This document shows, one piece after another, positions 57,722-64,000 of a DNA stretch of 64,000 nt. Made by a program: the position numbers and the translations under genes. This DNA comes from Acinetobacter apis (lineage in GTDB: Bacteria > Pseudomonadota > Gammaproteobacteria > Pseudomonadales > Moraxellaceae). The notes beneath the pieces are model-generated. The model was given only the letters and a program-made list of their open reading frames with translations, had not been told where the DNA came from and ran no database searches. The DNA is taken from assembly GCF_900197575.1 (NCBI RefSeq), contig NZ_FZLN01000001.1, positions 434,001 through 498,000 of the forward strand. The letters run 5' to 3'. Position 1 is the first letter of the stretch; every line of letters starts with the position of its first letter.

Positions 57722-58201
57722 ATGACGACAGAGTTAGAACAGACAAGCAAAAATAAACCGCAGTTACCAATGAACATGCAGCAAATTCGTGAGTATTTGC
57801 CGCACCGTTACCCATTTTTGTTGGTTGATCGCGTGACTGAAATTGCAGACAATTCAATTATTGGCTATAAAAATGTGTCAATTAATGAAGAGTTTTTACA
57901 AGGACATTTTCCTGAATACCCAATTATGCCAGGCGTATTAATTGTAGAAGCACTTGCTCAAGTGTCAGGGATTTTAGGTTTTGTCATGAATGATGTAAAA
58001 CCAACACCAGGGTCATTGTTTTTGTTTGCTGGTGCTGAAAAAATTAGATTTAAAAAGCAAGTGGTTGCTGGTGATCAATTGGTTTTAAAATCTGAATTAT
58101 TGATGCAAAAAAGAGGCATTTATAAATATCAATGTACTGCATCAGTTGATGGTATCATTGCAACAACAGCAGAAATTATTATCTCCCATCAAAAGTTATA
58201 G
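57722..58201 (+). CDS. fabZ: 3-hydroxyacyl-ACP dehydratase FabZ
   Basis: FabZ dehydrates 3-hydroxyacyl-ACP in fatty acid elongation and competes with LpxA for hydroxymyristoyl-ACP. The 159-residue hotdog-fold protein has PHRYPFLLVDRV (near residue 30, active-site His), FLQGHFPEYPIMPGVLIVEALAQVSG (catalytic Glu) and the core AEKIRFKKQVVAGDQLVLKSELL. It is 1 base after lpxD and 7 bases before lpxA, so expression is linked to lipid A synthesis, as elsewhere. Confidence 0.97.
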   Translation: MTTELEQTSKNKPQLPMNMQQIREYLPHRYPFLLVDRVTEIADNSIIGYKNVSINEEFLQGHFPEYPIMPGVLIVEALAQVSGILGFVMNDVKPTPGSLFLFAGAEKIRFKKQVVAGDQLVLKSELLMQKRGIYKYQCTASVDGIIATTAEIIISHQKL

Positions 58202-58208
58202 AGTAGGT

Positions 58209-58997
58209 ATGAGCAAAACCGAATATATCCATCCCACTGCGATAATTGATCCATCTGCACATATTGCAGCAGATGTGTCAATTGGCCCTTACTGCATCAT
58301 TGGCCCAGAAGTCACTATTGGATCTGGTACTCAATTGCATTCACATGTTGTGGTAAGTGGATATACTAAAATTGGCGAAAATAATGAAATTTTCCAATTC
58401 GCAAGTATTGGGGAAGTTTGCCAAGACCTAAAATACAAAGGTGAAGAGACTTGGCTTGAAATAGGTGATCATAATGTCATCCGTGAACATGCAAGTTTAC
58501 ATCGTGGTACTGTCCAAGATCATAGCCTAACCAAAGTCGGTAGTCACAATTTACTGATGGTAAACACGCATATTGCACATGATTGTCAAATTGGTGATCA
58601 CAATATATTTGCAAATAATGTAGGTGTTGCTGGTCATGTACAGGTAGGCAGTCATGTGATTGTTGGTGGTAATTCAGGTATCCACCAATTTTGTAAAATT
58701 GACTCTTATAGTATGGTCGGTGCTGCATCATTAGTCGTGAAAGATATACCTGCTTATGTCACTGTATCTGGTAATCCTGCGCATGCATTTGGTATTAATA
58801 TTGAAGGCATGAAGCGAAGAGGCTGGAGCCGAGAAGTGATTCAGGGTTTAAGAGAAAGCTTTAAAATCATTTATAAAGAAGGCTTAACTGTTAAAGATGC
58901 CGTTGAAAAAATCCGCGCTGAAATTTTAGTGACGGTCCCTGAGGCGCAGCGTTTGATTGATTCTTTAGAGCAATCGAAGCGTGGTATTGTACGCTAA
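58209..58997 (+). CDS. lpxA: Acyl-ACP:UDP-N-acetylglucosamine O-acyltransferase
   Basis: LpxA adds the first 3-hydroxyacyl chain to UDP-GlcNAc, starting lipid A synthesis. The 262-residue protein is a trimeric left-handed beta-helix of hexapeptide repeats, starting IHPTAIIDPSAHIAADVSIGPYCIIGPEV; the catalytic His is in NLLMVNTHIAHDCQIGDHNIFANN (near residue 124-128). A short helical C-terminal domain follows (EGMKRRGWSREVIQGLRESF). The ATG at 58209 gives the normal length; longer frames overlap fabZ. The next gene is convergent behind a terminator, so lpxB does not follow here, which is unusual for this cluster. Confidence 0.96.
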   Translation: MSKTEYIHPTAIIDPSAHIAADVSIGPYCIIGPEVTIGSGTQLHSHVVVSGYTKIGENNEIFQFASIGEVCQDLKYKGEETWLEIGDHNVIREHASLHRGTVQDHSLTKVGSHNLLMVNTHIAHDCQIGDHNIFANNVGVAGHVQVGSHVIVGGNSGIHQFCKIDSYSMVGAASLVVKDIPAYVTVSGNPAHAFGINIEGMKRRGWSREVIQGLRESFKIIYKEGLTVKDAVEKIRAEILVTVPEAQRLIDSLEQSKRGIVR

Positions 58998-59011
58998 ATA
59001 GCATTTGCTTT

Positions 59012-59049
59012 AAAAAAGGGTTAAATTTAAATGAATTTAACCCTTTTTT
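59012..59049. terminator. Bidirectional terminator after lpxA
   Basis: The stem GGGTTAAATT/AATTTAACCC has a 6-base loop and is flanked by A6 and T6. It separates lpxA from the convergent cpoB-like gene. Confidence 0.93.
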
Positions 59050-59053
59050 ATTT

Positions 59054-59905
59054 TTAAGTTTTTACAAAACCTGCTTCTTTGGATTGTGGGTAGCTTTTAA
59101 GTAGTTGCTGTTTATAAAGTGTTGTTGAGACTTTATTGCGGTCAACTTCTTTGGCAATGCTATAAAGTTGATACAGTGCTCTAGGCGCTTTATCTGATTT
59201 AGGGTATTGCTTTGCTACAATTTCATAATTTTTTTTCGCAGCATTATAGTTGGCTGGTGTGATCGCAAGGTTAAATTCAGCCAACCAAAAATGTGCATTG
59301 GCAATATATACACTTTGCGGATAGTTTTTGATAAAGTCTTCAATTGGACCAATAGCTTGTTTTGCACCACCTTGTTTATAAGCATCTAATGCTAAGGTAT
59401 AGGCATCTTTTTCACTCATGGCTTTTGGTGCGGCATTATTAGAAGGTGCAACAACTTTAGCTTGTGGTTCAGAGGCCGCAGGCGTTGGTGGTGTAGTTGG
59501 GCTAGGAGCAGTCGGCGCAGGTGTTGGTGCTGCAGTCGGCGCATTAGTTGGTTCAGTAGGGGCTTGTTCGCCACCTGTAGCATCTAATTTTTGCTGTAAT
59601 ATTTGCAGACGCTGATCTAAGTCCGCATAGCGGTTTTCAACATCTTTTTTGAGTTGCTGAATTTCGTTGTCATGCTCTTCTAAAGATCCTCTTAAACGTC
59701 GTATTTCTTCTTCTAATTTTTCATTTTTTTGCAATAACTGCCAATTTAGATTTGTTGAGGTGGGAGCATTGTTGTCTGCCGCAGGCATTGGTTGAGCTTG
59801 AGCCGTGGTGTTTTGACTCAATCCAACATTTTCAATGGGTGCAGCATAAGACCATGTTGTCGTTAAAATACAAAGAAGACCAAGATTAAACGTTAAGAAG
59901 CGCAT
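59054..59905 (-). CDS. cpoB: CpoB-like (YbgF) periplasmic protein
   Basis: This is a 283-residue secreted protein. It has a signal peptide (about residues 1-22, ending ...WSYAAP), an N-terminal coiled coil with heptads (QKNEKLEEEIRRLRGSLEEHDNEIQQ, about 58-100), a low-complexity Pro/Ala/Thr linker (about 110-150), and a C-terminal TPR region (DAYTLALDAYKQGGAKQAIGPIEDFIKNYPQ, then ANAHFWLAEFNLA...NAAKKNYEIVAKQYPKSDKAPRALYQL). This is the CpoB/YbgF order; in E. coli CpoB links the Tol system to septal peptidoglycan synthesis. Here it is not next to tolQRAB-pal. I chose 59905 over 59914. Confidence 0.85.
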   Translation of the reverse strand: MRFLTFNLGLLCILTTTWSYAAPIENVGLSQNTTAQAQPMPAADNNAPTSTNLNWQLLQKNEKLEEEIRRLRGSLEEHDNEIQQLKKDVENRYADLDQRLQILQQKLDATGGEQAPTEPTNAPTAAPTPAPTAPSPTTPPTPAASEPQAKVVAPSNNAAPKAMSEKDAYTLALDAYKQGGAKQAIGPIEDFIKNYPQSVYIANAHFWLAEFNLAITPANYNAAKKNYEIVAKQYPKSDKAPRALYQLYSIAKEVDRNKVSTTLYKQQLLKSYPQSKEAGFVKT

Positions 59906-60151
59906 AGAAAGCATCCATAAATATGGCTAAATTGATAATATCATTCCATTATCTTAATGAATTATCATATCCTGCCAAAATCATAAATCAAATTTAGAAT
60001 CACCTAAATGTTATAAAATATAAATTAAATTGATATAGCAGTATAATGATTTGCAATAGATTATGCTAAATGTGATTGAATCAATACAACAGGTGCTTTG
60101 TGTGATTCTTGCTAAAATGAGCCATTCTATTTGATATACTGCTGTGTTGTA

Positions 60152-61297
60152 TTAAAACTCGTTTTTAGAGATTGTAGATGATTCTAAATTACCATTTTGG
60201 CGTTGAATCAGTTCTAAGCGATGCCCCTGATATTGATAACCATTAAAATTAAATTCAAAGTTTTGATTTGCTTTTGCAAATTGCGTATTTTCACCAAATA
60301 AGTGGTTTTTCCCATACCAAACCTCACCAAATGCGTACTTAATCTTGTAATTTCCTAATGGCAGTTTAGTCTCTAATGTTTCTCCCGATCGTATAAAATA
60401 GCTTGCAATACGTTCTCCCGTATTTGCATTTACTATTTTTAGAAAGTAGTGCACTTGATCTAAAGGTACAGTTACTTTAAATGGCGCAACGCCTTCAAAG
60501 GATGAACGGCTTATCATTCCAGTTTCAGGCAACGGTACTTTGGGTAAATGCATATACCCAGTTTTAATGACCCGATCTAATAGGGCTTCTTGTTTGCTGT
60601 ACCAAGTAGATAAACAAGACACATCAGAACAATTTTGTTGACGGTTATTCCATTCTTGACGCAAGTAATTATTGAGTGCAGTGACATTATTAGATTGTGA
60701 CCGAGCAATTTTTATCATTTCATATAGTTGAATGTCAGCAGTTGCTAAATTTATATCGTGGCAAATTAGATGTTCAACTAAAGCTTGTGTTTGTTTACAG
60801 TCAAAACTTGTTTGATAGGTCGTATGACTTTTTTTCATATTCAGCCATGTTTGATCTAAATAGTTGGTATTAGATTTGACAATAGTTAAGATCACAATCA
60901 CTACTGTAACGAATACCCCCAAACGGTTGATTAAACTTTTTATTTTTGCGATTTTACGTCGATGTTGATAACTTTTAAAATTTGATTTGGATTTCCTATT
61001 GGGTTGGGTATATGTTGTTGTATAAGTTGGTGAGGGCTGTTTTGAATAATGCCGAGATTGGTTATGCAATTGTTCTTGTTGTGTAATCCATTCATCGTGT
61101 CTCTTTCTTTGAATAGGGTCAGAAAGTACTTCATAAGCATGATTAATTAATCGCATAATTTCATTGGCTTCAGCACTATTTTGATTGCGGTCAGGATGAT
61201 ACTTCTGCGATAGACTTTTGTATGCTGCTCTGATCACTTCAATTGGTGCTGTACGTGCAACTTTTAAATTGTCGTAATGTGTTTGGAACTTGTTCAA
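60152..61297 (-). CDS. J-domain membrane protein with LprI (DUF1311) domain
   Basis: This 381-residue protein has an unusual architecture. Residues 5-68 are a DnaJ J-domain (YDNLKVARTAPIEVIRAAYKSL, then KYHPDRN with the HPD motif, then INHAYEVLSDP). A basic, Gln/Ser/Thr-rich linker leads to one membrane segment (about 120-138, GVFVTVVIVILTIV). After it comes an LprI/DUF1311-like domain: FDCKQTQALVEHLICHDINLA, RQEWNNRQQNCSDVSCLSTWYSKQ, with the four conserved Cys. A final beta-rich region (about 245-370, GEVWYGKNHLFGENTQFAKANQ) is unassigned. The HPD side would face the cytosol and recruit DnaK; the LprI side the periplasm. Function is unknown. Confidence 0.75.
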   Translation of the reverse strand: MNKFQTHYDNLKVARTAPIEVIRAAYKSLSQKYHPDRNQNSAEANEIMRLINHAYEVLSDPIQRKRHDEWITQQEQLHNQSRHYSKQPSPTYTTTYTQPNRKSKSNFKSYQHRRKIAKIKSLINRLGVFVTVVIVILTIVKSNTNYLDQTWLNMKKSHTTYQTSFDCKQTQALVEHLICHDINLATADIQLYEMIKIARSQSNNVTALNNYLRQEWNNRQQNCSDVSCLSTWYSKQEALLDRVIKTGYMHLPKVPLPETGMISRSSFEGVAPFKVTVPLDQVHYFLKIVNANTGERIASYFIRSGETLETKLPLGNYKIKYAFGEVWYGKNHLFGENTQFAKANQNFEFNFNGYQYQGHRLELIQRQNGNLESSTISKNEF

Positions 61298-61531
61298 AGC
61301 ATCCCCGAAATAATAAAATATATTGTTAAAATAAAACTTGATGAAATATTATCAAATAATTATTTTATATTTTAATTATTTATGCATTAAATGATCACTT
61401 AATGAATGGGCATAAAGCGTAGGAGGCATGACTTTGATTATAAAGAACGAGTCTATTTACAGGTTTAAGTGGTAAATTGGATTATTAGTAATCAAACGGA
61501 TCATATTTTTAGAATATTTAAATAACTTATC

Positions 61532-61559
61532 TTGTAACTCAAATAAAAATCTTTATACT
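61532..61559 (+). promoter_or_regulatory. Sigma-70-like promoter of 4.5S RNA
   Basis: TTGTAA (61532-61537) and TATACT (61554-61559) are 16 bases apart, about a dozen bases before the RNA start near 61572. Confidence 0.5.
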
Positions 61560-61571
61560 GATTCTCGTAAT

Positions 61572-61684
<113 letters not shown>

Positions 61685-61689
61685 ATTTA

Positions 61690-62205
61690 TTATTCATATA
61701 ATACCTCTTCAGATTCAGCCGCAATCACTTTAAAAATAATATCTAATGAATAGCCTCTATATTGTAAAAAACGAATTTGCTTCGCTTTTTTCTTTTGGTC
61801 ATGTTCAATGTCTGTACCAAACTTTCTAACTTTCAATTGATATGCTTGTATTAACCAATCATTCTCTTCAAGTTCTTCTTGTATAAAATCGACATTTACC
61901 GACTTTTGTTTTAACTTTAATTTGATGCGTGCAGGGCCTTGGCCTTGTGTCATTTGACTTCTTAGTATTTGCTTGGCAAAACGCTCATCACTTTGATAAT
62001 TCATGTCGATAAGTTGTTCTATAAGCTCAAGCACCTCATTTTCATCACAGGCAAAGCGCAGTAGCTTATTGGTCAGATCGGCTTTAGAGTATTCTCGTTT
62101 TGCGAGTAATGCATATGCATATGAGCGCAATTTGCTGCCAGTTAAAGTTTTTACTTCTTCAGTGGAGGTTGTGGTTGAGCTTTTAAATCGTTTTTTATAA
62201 ACCAT
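61690..62205 (-). CDS. recX: Regulatory protein RecX
   Basis: RecX inhibits RecA filament extension and its recombinase activity. The 171-residue protein is built of three-helix repeats: LRSYAYALLAKREYSKADLTNKLLRFACDENEVLELIEQL, MNYQSDERFAKQILRSQMTQGQGPARIKLKLKQKSV, and a third repeat with KKKAKQIRFLQYRGYSLDIIFKVI. A basic start (YKKRFKSS) precedes them. I chose the ATG at 62205; an upstream TTG is possible, and neither has a strong ribosome site. It follows recA by 62 bases, with a hairpin between that can set its level below that of recA. Confidence 0.93.
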   Translation of the reverse strand: MVYKKRFKSSTTTSTEEVKTLTGSKLRSYAYALLAKREYSKADLTNKLLRFACDENEVLELIEQLIDMNYQSDERFAKQILRSQMTQGQGPARIKLKLKQKSVNVDFIQEELEENDWLIQAYQLKVRKFGTDIEHDQKKKAKQIRFLQYRGYSLDIIFKVIAAESEEVLYE

Positions 62206-62229
62206 AATGATCAATTAAACTAATGTGGA

Positions 62230-62258
62230 ACAAAAATAAAGCGCCCATGAAGGGCGCC
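62230..62258 (-). terminator. Hairpin between recA and recX
   Basis: GCGCCC (62241-62246) and GGGCGC (62252-62257) pair around a 5-base loop; on the minus strand a TTTATTTTT tract follows. It ends recA transcripts and likely lets only some pass into recX. Confidence 0.8.
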
Positions 62259-62267
62259 ATATTGGAT

Positions 62268-63299
62268 TTAAGCGTCTAGAGTATCAGGCTCTTCTTCTTG
62301 CTTCTGATTGACTGTGGTAAGCAGTTCAGCACGAATTTTTGCTTCAATTTCAGGTGCCAATTCAGGGTTTTCTTCTAAGTAACGAATCACGTTATTTTTA
62401 CCTTGCCCAATTTTGTTGCCTTGGTATGAATACCAAGCACCTGCTTTTTGTACAATATTTTGTTGTACCGCAAGGTCAATGACTTCACCTAAGTGGTTAA
62501 CGCCTTTTCCATATAGAATTTGGAACAGCGCTTCTCTAAATGGCGGTGCCATTTTGTTTTTAACCACTTTGATTTTAGTTTCTGAGCCGATGATTTCATC
62601 GCCTTCTTTGACTTGGCCAATACGGCGAATATCTAAACGTACTGATGCATAGAACTTTAATGCATTACCACCCGTTGTGGTTTCTGGGCTACCAAACATG
62701 ACACCAATTTTCATACGAATTTGGTTAATGAAGATAACCATACAGTTTGAACGCTTTGCATTACCTGTAATTTTACGAAGCGCTTGGCTCATTAAACGGG
62801 CTTGTAAACCCATATGCGAGTCGCCCATTTCGCCTTCAATTTCTGCACGAGGTGTCAATGCTGCCACTGAGTCGACAACGATCAGTTCTACCGCACCAGA
62901 TCTTACCAACATGTCTGCAATTTCAAGTGCTTGTTCACCATGGTCTGGCTGTGATACCAGCAAGTTATCAATGTCTACACCAAGCTTTTTCGCATATTGT
63001 GGGTCTAGCGCATGCTCTGCATCAATAAACGCACATGTGCCACCAGCTTTTTGGCACTCAGCAATGGCTTGCAATGTCATGGTGGTTTTACCTGATGATT
63101 CAGGTCCATAAATTTCGACAATTCGACCTTTTGGTAATCCACCGATACCCAGTGCAATATCCACAGTTAAAGAGCCAGTAGAGATGGCTTCGACAGCCTG
63201 TACTGTTTTATCGCCCATACGCATGACAGAATTTTTACCAAATTGCTTTTCAATTTGGGCCAATGCTGCGCTTAGCGCTTTACCTTTATTCTCATCCAT
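62268..63299 (-). CDS. recA: Recombinase RecA
   Basis: RecA drives homologous recombination, repair and natural transformation. The 343-residue protein has the N-terminal helix ([24 protein letters not shown]), Walker [15 protein letters not shown] (near residue 66), Walker [11 protein letters not shown] (near 140), L1 and L2 loops with [19 protein letters not shown], and the ENNxxRYLEENP-like C-terminal region [13 protein letters not shown]. The C-terminus is shorter on acid residues than E. coli RecA. The ATG has GAGG seven bases before. Upstream is a 143-base leader region after hslR. Acinetobacter lacks a classical LexA, and I see no LexA box. Confidence 0.98.
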   Translation of the reverse strand: MDENKGKALSAALAQIEKQFGKNSVMRMGDKTVQAVEAISTGSLTVDIALGIGGLPKGRIVEIYGPESSGKTTMTLQAIAECQKAGGTCAFIDAEHALDPQYAKKLGVDIDNLLVSQPDHGEQALEIADMLVRSGAVELIVVDSVAALTPRAEIEGEMGDSHMGLQARLMSQALRKITGNAKRSNCMVIFINQIRMKIGVMFGSPETTTGGNALKFYASVRLDIRRIGQVKEGDEIIGSETKIKVVKNKMAPPFREALFQILYGKGVNHLGEVIDLAVQQNIVQKAGAWYSYQGNKIGQGKNNVIRYLEENPELAPEIEAKIRAELLTTVNQKQEEEPDTLDA

Positions 63300-63442
63300 C
63301 TTATCGCCTCAAAACAATAAATATTACATTAAATCCCGAGTGGATGTCTTTCATGCTTGCTGTATTCCACACGTGATATAGTGACAGGTTTGTGTCTATT
63401 TCTCTAGATACCGAACTGATGAGTACGACAGATTATGTCGTA
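63300..63442 (-). promoter_or_regulatory. recA upstream region
   Basis: This 143-base gap holds the recA promoter and leader. On its hslR side is a hairpin AGTACGACA/TGTCGTACT (63422-63444) overlapping the hslR stop, without a T-tract. Closer to recA are short complementary stretches such as GTGATATAGTGAC and ATCCC/GGAT that could fold in the leader. Structural control of recA by its leader is known in Acinetobacter; the exact start site here is not determined. Confidence 0.4.
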
Positions 63443-63886
63443 CTAATGGCTATAGTCCCAATATTCATCTGCTACATCATCATGGCTGGTTTTAAACTTG
63501 GTCATTTGTCGACGGTCTTTTTTAGTCGGTTTATGATCAGGCCGCGCAAGGTTATTGAGTTTACGCTGTGAAACCAAAAGTTCACGACGAGCAATACTGA
63601 CTTCGCTTTCTTCGTATAAGTGTTGTGCTACAGAGGCAGGTCCACGCTGGTCTGATATTGCTTTGACCATGACGGTTTTTTTGTCTTGACCTTGCTGTAT
63701 GGTGAGCTCTAAGCCAGCATAAACCTCTTTAGATACTTTTACACGCTCTGATTGATGGTGGACTTTACCTCCTTCAATTGCTGCTTTCGCCAATGAGCGG
63801 GTTTTAAAGAACCGCGCCGCCCATAGCCATTTGTCAATTCGCATACTGGTTGGTTTGGCTGTAGATTCAGCAGACTTTTTTTTCAT
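63443..63886 (-). CDS. hslR: Heat-shock protein 15 HslR (S4 RNA-binding)
   Basis: Hsp15 binds free 50S subunits that carry a nascent chain and helps to recycle them. The 147-residue protein has an S4 domain at residues about 15-75 (MRIDKWLWAARFFKTRSLAKAAIEGGKVHH), then the LTIQQGQDKKTVMVKAISDQRGPASVAQHLYEE segment, and a basic C-terminal tail (RPDHKPTKKDRRQMTKF). This matches E. coli Hsp15 (133 residues). An AAGGAA ribosome site precedes the ATG, and the preceding gene ends 10 bases upstream. Confidence 0.93.
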   Translation of the reverse strand: MKKKSAESTAKPTSMRIDKWLWAARFFKTRSLAKAAIEGGKVHHQSERVKVSKEVYAGLELTIQQGQDKKTVMVKAISDQRGPASVAQHLYEESEVSIARRELLVSQRKLNNLARPDHKPTKKDRRQMTKFKTSHDDVADEYWDYSH

Positions 63887-63896
63887 ATTTTTCCTT

Positions 63897-64000
63897 TTAA
63901 GACAGCCTTGAAATAAAGGGAATAAGATCAGTTAACGCATTGATTGACGGGTAAGGAAGTTGAGTTTTCATTTCAGATTGGCTTGAGGGTTGGCTGATCA
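63897..64000 (-). CDS. 3' end of an upstream gene, possibly the HAD nucleotidase YrfG
   Basis: An open reading frame runs from the window edge on the minus strand to a TAA at 63897-63899, giving the last 33 codons of a gene, 10 bases before hslR. The visible tail is QLPYPSINALTDLIPFI near the end. In other gammaproteobacteria yrfG (a HAD-family GMP/IMP nucleotidase) sits right before hslR, so that is the best guess. The fragment has no catalytic motif. Confidence 0.45.
   Translation of the reverse strand, partial: ISQPSSQSEMKTQLPYPSINALTDLIPFISRLS

Noticed and set aside
59418..59615. Coding region on the plus strand opposite the Pro/Ala-rich part of cpoB
   Set aside because: It is a low-complexity shadow of the Ala/Pro/Thr linker codons of the reverse-strand gene.
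62413..63111. Plus-strand open frames inside recA
   Set aside because: They are antisense shadows of recA; they have no ribosome sites or family features.
63300..63442. LexA (SOS) box upstream of recA
   Set aside because: No CTG-N10-CAG dyad of the LexA type was convincing, consistent with the absence of classical LexA in Acinetobacter.

Overview
The window is a chromosomal segment of a gammaproteobacterium, almost certainly an Acinetobacter. The AT-rich coding style, the aceR/aceI chlorhexidine-efflux pair, the 4.5S RNA-recX-recA-hslR neighbourhood, the separate ntrBC pair and the proteins themselves all point there. No insertion sequence, prophage, tRNA, rRNA operon or CRISPR array was seen. 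Most of the window is core genome with a few accessory insertions.

Layout. 1-5.6 kb: the end of a low-molecular-weight phosphatase gene, then murB, a DUF218 membrane protein and an alpha/beta hydrolase as one tight operon, facing a reverse-strand set (RoxA-type ribosomal oxygenase, YceF-type Maf pyrophosphatase, DUF2237 protein). 5.7-9.3 kb: pgk, a small lipoprotein, a DMT exporter and an isolated Hint-domain protein that looks like a remnant of a polymorphic toxin. 9.4-12.8 kb: an NfsB-like nitroreductase divergent from cysDN (sulfate activation). 12.9-17.7 kb: a four-gene chaperone-usher fimbrial operon (pilin, chaperone, usher, tip adhesin). 18.2-27 kb: a TonB siderophore receptor, thiM with a zinc-ribbon protein of unknown function, pepN, a lipocalin and an SDR. 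27-35 kb: transport and regulation: LysR with two tandem YnfM-like MFS pumps, a GNAT, LeuE, transaldolase, AceR/AceI and ahpC. 35.3-46.5 kb: hrpA, a ProP-like transporter, argF, a TetR regulator, a TPR protein and the ntrBC two-component system. 46.7-59 kb: rimO, then the envelope-biogenesis run pyrH-frr-uppS-cdsA-dxr-rseP-bamA-skp-lpxD-fabZ-lpxA. 59-64 kb: a CpoB-like protein, a DnaJ/LprI fusion, 4.5S RNA, recX, recA, hslR and the end of a further gene.

How the genes work together. The 48-59 kb run supplies undecaprenyl phosphate, CDP-diacylglycerol, isoprenoid precursor, outer-membrane protein assembly and the first lipid A steps. cysDN activates sulfate. ntrBC senses nitrogen status, and its upstream DNA carries a well-spaced sigma-54 promoter and two NtrC-like dyads, suggesting autoactivation. 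recA and recX form a repair unit separated by a hairpin.

The most interesting items are the sigma-54/NtrC architecture upstream of ntrBC, the toxin-less Hint protein lacking its terminal Asn, a CysN carrying what looks like a decayed APS-kinase tail, the DnaJ-TM-LprI fusion, helically phased TAACA repeats ahead of the pilin gene, and the zinc-ribbon protein coupled to thiM. I saw no convincing large undescribed system. All identifications are from reading the sequence; no database search was run.
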